Below are positions 4,838-6,842 of a stretch of 6,842 bases of DNA, one piece after another (positions within the stretch are counted from its first letter, which is position 1; each line of letters opens with the position of its first letter). Source of the stretch: a bacterium UBP1_UBA4771 (GTDB lineage: Bacteria; Krumholzibacteriota; Krumholzibacteriia; Krumholzibacteriales; Krumholzibacteriaceae); NCBI GenBank assembly GCA_002403295.1, contig DHHN01000128.1:11655-18496 (forward strand), read 5' to 3'. The notes beneath the pieces were generated by a model. It had not been told where the DNA came from and searched no databases. It saw only the letters and a list, made by a program, of their open reading frames with translations. The translations under genes and the position numbers were made by a program.

Positions 4838-5757
4838 ACTCGTGCCTCCTCGTCCGTTATGCCTTCACGGTAACGCGCGCCGGTCCGGTGGTCGAGACCG
4901 TTCTCCTCGTACGAGCTTCGCACGAGCGGCCCCGCGGCCACTTCGAGGAAACCCATGTCGAGCGCCTCTTCCCTGATCCGGTCGAAGCGCCCGGGCGGCA
5001 GGTACTCCCGGACGGGAACCTGATCCAGACCGGGACGAAGATACTGGCCGACCGCCAGAAAATCGCAATCGCGGAGTCTCAGATCGCGGAAGGTGTTCCG
5101 CATCTCCTCCGCCGTCTCGCCCAGACCGAGCATGAGCGCAGACTTGGTCATCACCTCCTCGCGAATCCGTTTCGCATCGCCGAGCAATCGCAAAGATCGT
5201 TCGTAATCGGCGCCTCTGCGGACCTCCGGATAGAGGCGCCGGACCGTTTCCACGTTGTGGGACAGTATGTCGGGGCCCGCGTCGAGCACGGCGGCGAGCG
5301 CCTCGCCGTCGCCCGCGAAATCGGGAACGAGCACCTCCACCGCCGGCGCGGGTCGGAGCGCCTTCAGGGCGCGCACGGCGGCGGCGAACTGGCCCGCCCC
5401 GCCGTCGGGGAGGTCGTCGCGCGTGACCGAGGTCACGATCACGCGGCGCAGCCCGAGCTCGCCGGCCGCGCGGGCGAGCCGTTCCGGCTCCTCCGGGTCG
5501 ACCGGCGACGGCGTTCCCCTCGACACGGAGCAGAACCGGCAGCCGCGGGTGCACGTGTCGCCGAGAATGATGAAGGTGACCTTGCGCCGGGCGTAGCACT
5601 CGGCGCGGTTCGGACAGAGCGCCTCGCGGCAGACCGTATGGAGATTGTTCCGGCGGACGGCGCCTTCGACGGGGCCGCATTCCTCGAGGAGCGGGATCCG
5701 CCGCTGGAGCCATCGGGGAAGGCTCTTCGACCGACGTGAGCGAGTCGAGACTGTCAT
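4834..5757 (-). CDS. lipA: Lipoyl synthase (radical SAM)
   Basis: LipA inserts two sulfur atoms at C6 and C8 of protein-bound octanoyl groups. This makes the lipoyl cofactor of 2-oxoacid dehydrogenases and the glycine cleavage H protein. The 307-residue product has the auxiliary-cluster motif C43-x4-C48-x5-C54, the radical-SAM motif C69-TRG-C73-RF-C76, the family stretch TSVTRDDLPDGGAGQFA (109-125), SHNVETV (166-172), and the C-terminal RSSY (280-283), whose Ser ligates the auxiliary cluster. Length and motifs are all canonical, so the enzyme should be active. The ATG at 5757 was chosen because the typical LipA N-terminus (LPRWLQRRIP) follows closely and AGGG lies 9 nt upstream. The frame is open much further upstream, but that part lies antisense to no known product and inside rpoN in another frame. 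The TGA stop overlaps the hpf ATG by 4 nt (ATGA). Its position between rpoN and hpf is unusual, and no lipB or dehydrogenase genes are visible. Confidence 0.98.
   Translation of the reverse strand: MTVSTRSRRSKSLPRWLQRRIPLLEECGPVEGAVRRNNLHTVCREALCPNRAECYARRKVTFIILGDTCTRGCRFCSVSRGTPSPVDPEEPERLARAAGELGLRRVIVTSVTRDDLPDGGAGQFAAAVRALKALRPAPAVEVLVPDFAGDGEALAAVLDAGPDILSHNVETVRRLYPEVRRGADYERSLRLLGDAKRIREEVMTKSALMLGLGETAEEMRNTFRDLRLRDCDFLAVGQYLRPGLDQVPVREYLPPGRFDRIREEALDMGFLEVAAGPLVRSSYEENGLDHRTGARYREGITDEEARV
4845..4850 (-). promoter_or_regulatory. Ribosome binding site of hpf
   Basis: AGGAGG on the minus strand lies 7 nt before the hpf ATG at 4837, inside the last codons of lipA. It is one of the two strongest Shine-Dalgarno matches in the window. 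It fixes the hpf start and suggests that hpf is translated efficiently as well as being coupled to lipA. Confidence 0.85.
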
Positions 5758-5867
5758 GTATCTATGCCCTGCTCCGCGTTCGTCCGGGCCTCGCAGGGAA
5801 CGGTGACGCCGTTCGACCGCAATAAGAGAAACCGCGCGGGCATCCGGTCGGATCCGGCCGGCGGCGC
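5758..5867 (-). other. rpoN-lipA intergenic spacer, the longest gap in the window
   Basis: This 110-nt spacer is the only junction roomy enough to hold a promoter or processing site for the downstream genes. It contains a perfect inverted repeat with a 6-bp stem, GAACGG (5798-5803) and CCGTTC (5809-5814), around a 5-nt loop. Nearer rpoN, the transcribed strand has a GC-rich palindromic stretch followed by a pyrimidine-rich TTTCTCTTATT. That could be a weak terminator, but I cannot draw a clean stem directly before it. I found no convincing -35/-10 pair and no -24/-12 sigma-54 motif. A regulatory role is therefore possible but unproven. Confidence 0.35.
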
Positions 5868-6842
5868 TCAGTACTGTTTCCGGTGTCTCGCCGGAAGGAT
5901 GCCGAGCTGCTCCCGGTACTTCGCAACCGTTCTCCGCGCGATGATGAGGCCATCCTTCTTCAGTATATCCGCAATCTTCTGATCGCTCAAGGGCCTTCGC
6001 GCGTCTTCCTTCTCGATGATGCCGCGTATCCTCATCTTGGCGCTCTTGGCCGACACCTCGTCCCCCTCCTCGGTGCTGAGCGCCGAGCTGAAGAAATACT
6101 TGAGCTCGTACACGCCCCGGGGGGTCTGCACGTACTTGCTCGTCGTCACGCGGCTCACCGTCGACTCGTGCATCCCGATCTTGCTCGCGACCTGCTGGAG
6201 CGTGAGCGGGCGCAGATACGCGGCGCCCCGCTCGAAGAAATCCCGCTGCTCCTCGACGATCGCTTCCATGACCTTGATCATCGTGCGGCGGCGCTGCTCG
6301 ATCGTCTGAATGAGCCACTTCGCGTTCTTGAGGCGCCCCTGAATGAAATCGCGCGCTTTCTCGTCGAGCTCGACGTTTTGCGAGAGCTCGTCGCGGTACG
6401 ACTGGCTGATGCGAAGCCGCGGCACGTTGTGGTCGTTCAGGGAGACGACGTAGCGGTCCCCGACGCGGTCGACGACGAGGTCGGGGATCACGTACTTCGG
6501 CTCGTCGACGAGGATGTCGAGGCCGGGCTTGGGATTGAGGCTTCCGATGATCTGCGCCTGATCCTGGATCTCGCGCAGCGGCATCCGGAGCGCCTTGCTG
6601 AGATCGAGGTACTTCTTCTGCTTGAACTCCTCGAAATAGTCCCGGACGATGCGGGCCGGAACGCTGTCGCCGAGCCCCTTCGCCTCGAGCTGGATGAGGA
6701 GGCATTCCTTGAGGTTGCGGGCGCCGACGCCGATCGGATCGAAGGTCTGGATGATCTTGAGGACGCGTTCGACCTCCTCGATCCGTTTCCGCTTGTCGTC
6801 GTCGCTTCCCGGATCGCCGTCGCGGAAGGTCTCGGCCACTTC
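5868..6842 (-). CDS. rpoN: RNA polymerase sigma-54 factor, C-terminal 324 residues (5' end outside window)
   Basis: Sigma-54 directs core RNA polymerase to -24/-12 promoters that need an AAA+ enhancer-binding activator. The visible part, numbered from the window edge, starts inside the core-binding region. Residues 22-110 carry the family stretch with FDPIGVGARNLKECL (34-48) and SLNPKPG (101-107). A conserved region follows with FIQGRLKNAKWLIQTIEQR (166-184). A helix-turn-helix reads LTLQQVASKIGMHESTVSR (213-231), and the RpoN box, ARRTVAKYRE (302-311), recognises the -24 element. The gene stops with TGA at 5868. Region I and the true start lie beyond 6842. The first in-frame GTG at 6839 is an internal Val codon, because the frame is open to the window edge. 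An acidic/basic insert (DGDPGSDDDKRKR, residues 8-20) is probably a lineage-specific linker. In many Gram-negatives rpoN precedes hpf and PTS regulatory genes, which fits this context. Confidence 0.97.
   Translation of the reverse strand, partial: EVAETFRDGDPGSDDDKRKRIEEVERVLKIIQTFDPIGVGARNLKECLLIQLEAKGLGDSVPARIVRDYFEEFKQKKYLDLSKALRMPLREIQDQAQIIGSLNPKPGLDILVDEPKYVIPDLVVDRVGDRYVVSLNDHNVPRLRISQSYRDELSQNVELDEKARDFIQGRLKNAKWLIQTIEQRRRTMIKVMEAIVEEQRDFFERGAAYLRPLTLQQVASKIGMHESTVSRVTTSKYVQTPRGVYELKYFFSSALSTEEGDEVSAKSAKMRIRGIIEKEDARRPLSDQKIADILKKDGLIIARRTVAKYREQLGILPARHRKQY

Noticed and set aside
3395..4873. A 492-codon open frame on the plus strand
   Set aside because: It is antisense to hprK and hpf, with low-complexity Asp/Glu/Arg/Leu-rich composition and no domain. 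It is a GC-driven shadow.
5831..5867. Possible rho-independent terminator after rpoN
   Set aside because: A GC-rich stretch is followed by a pyrimidine-rich run on the transcribed strand, but no stable stem sits directly before it and the run is interrupted by C, A and G. It is not strong enough to annotate.

Overview
The window is a high-GC, gene-dense bacterial chromosome segment. All ten genes lie on the minus strand and are transcribed from high to low coordinates. They are tightly packed: there are two 4-nt ATGA stop/start overlaps, two junctions with almost no spacing, and a largest gap of only 110 nt (5758-5867). No stretch over 300 bases lacks a gene. I see no tRNA, rRNA, CRISPR array, insertion sequence or convincing rho-independent terminator.

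In transcription order the genes are: the C-terminal part of sigma-54 (rpoN, 6842-5868, cut by the window edge); lipoyl synthase (lipA, 5757-4834); long-form ribosome hibernation promoting factor (hpf, 4837-4292); HPr kinase/phosphorylase (hprK, 4264-3284); four separate mannose-family PTS subunits, IIA (3287-2880), IIB (2822-2352), IIC (2350-1640) and IID (1602-781); HPr (ptsH, 741-469); and the N-terminal part of Enzyme I (ptsI, 468-1, cut by the window edge). The start codons favoured here for hprK, IIC and IID lie inside longer open frames and were chosen from ribosome binding sites, gene junctions and family alignment.

Together these genes encode a complete phosphoryl relay (PEP, EI, HPr, IIA, IIB, then the IIC/IID membrane pair), the kinase/phosphatase that modifies HPr on Ser46, and the global factors sigma-54 and HPF. 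An rpoN-hpf-hprK-IIA(Man)-HPr-EI core is known from Deltaproteobacteria and related high-GC Gram-negative lineages. Three things differ here: a full IIB-IIC-IID set sits inside the core, lipA lies between rpoN and hpf, and no rapZ follows hprK. Together with the strong G/C bias this suggests a deltaproteobacterial-type or uncultured FCB-like lineage (for example Krumholzibacteria or Eisenbacteria). That placement is inference and cannot be settled from the window.

The most notable oddities are an HPr active site reading HLRLA instead of the usual HARPA, an IID that has lost the canonical GPLAGIGDSLFW-type signature, and a G8-T5 homopolymer junction inside a conserved part of the IIC gene. I do not see a wholly new system. 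The locus is best read as a variant, possibly regulatory, mannose-type PTS wired to sigma-54 and HPF.
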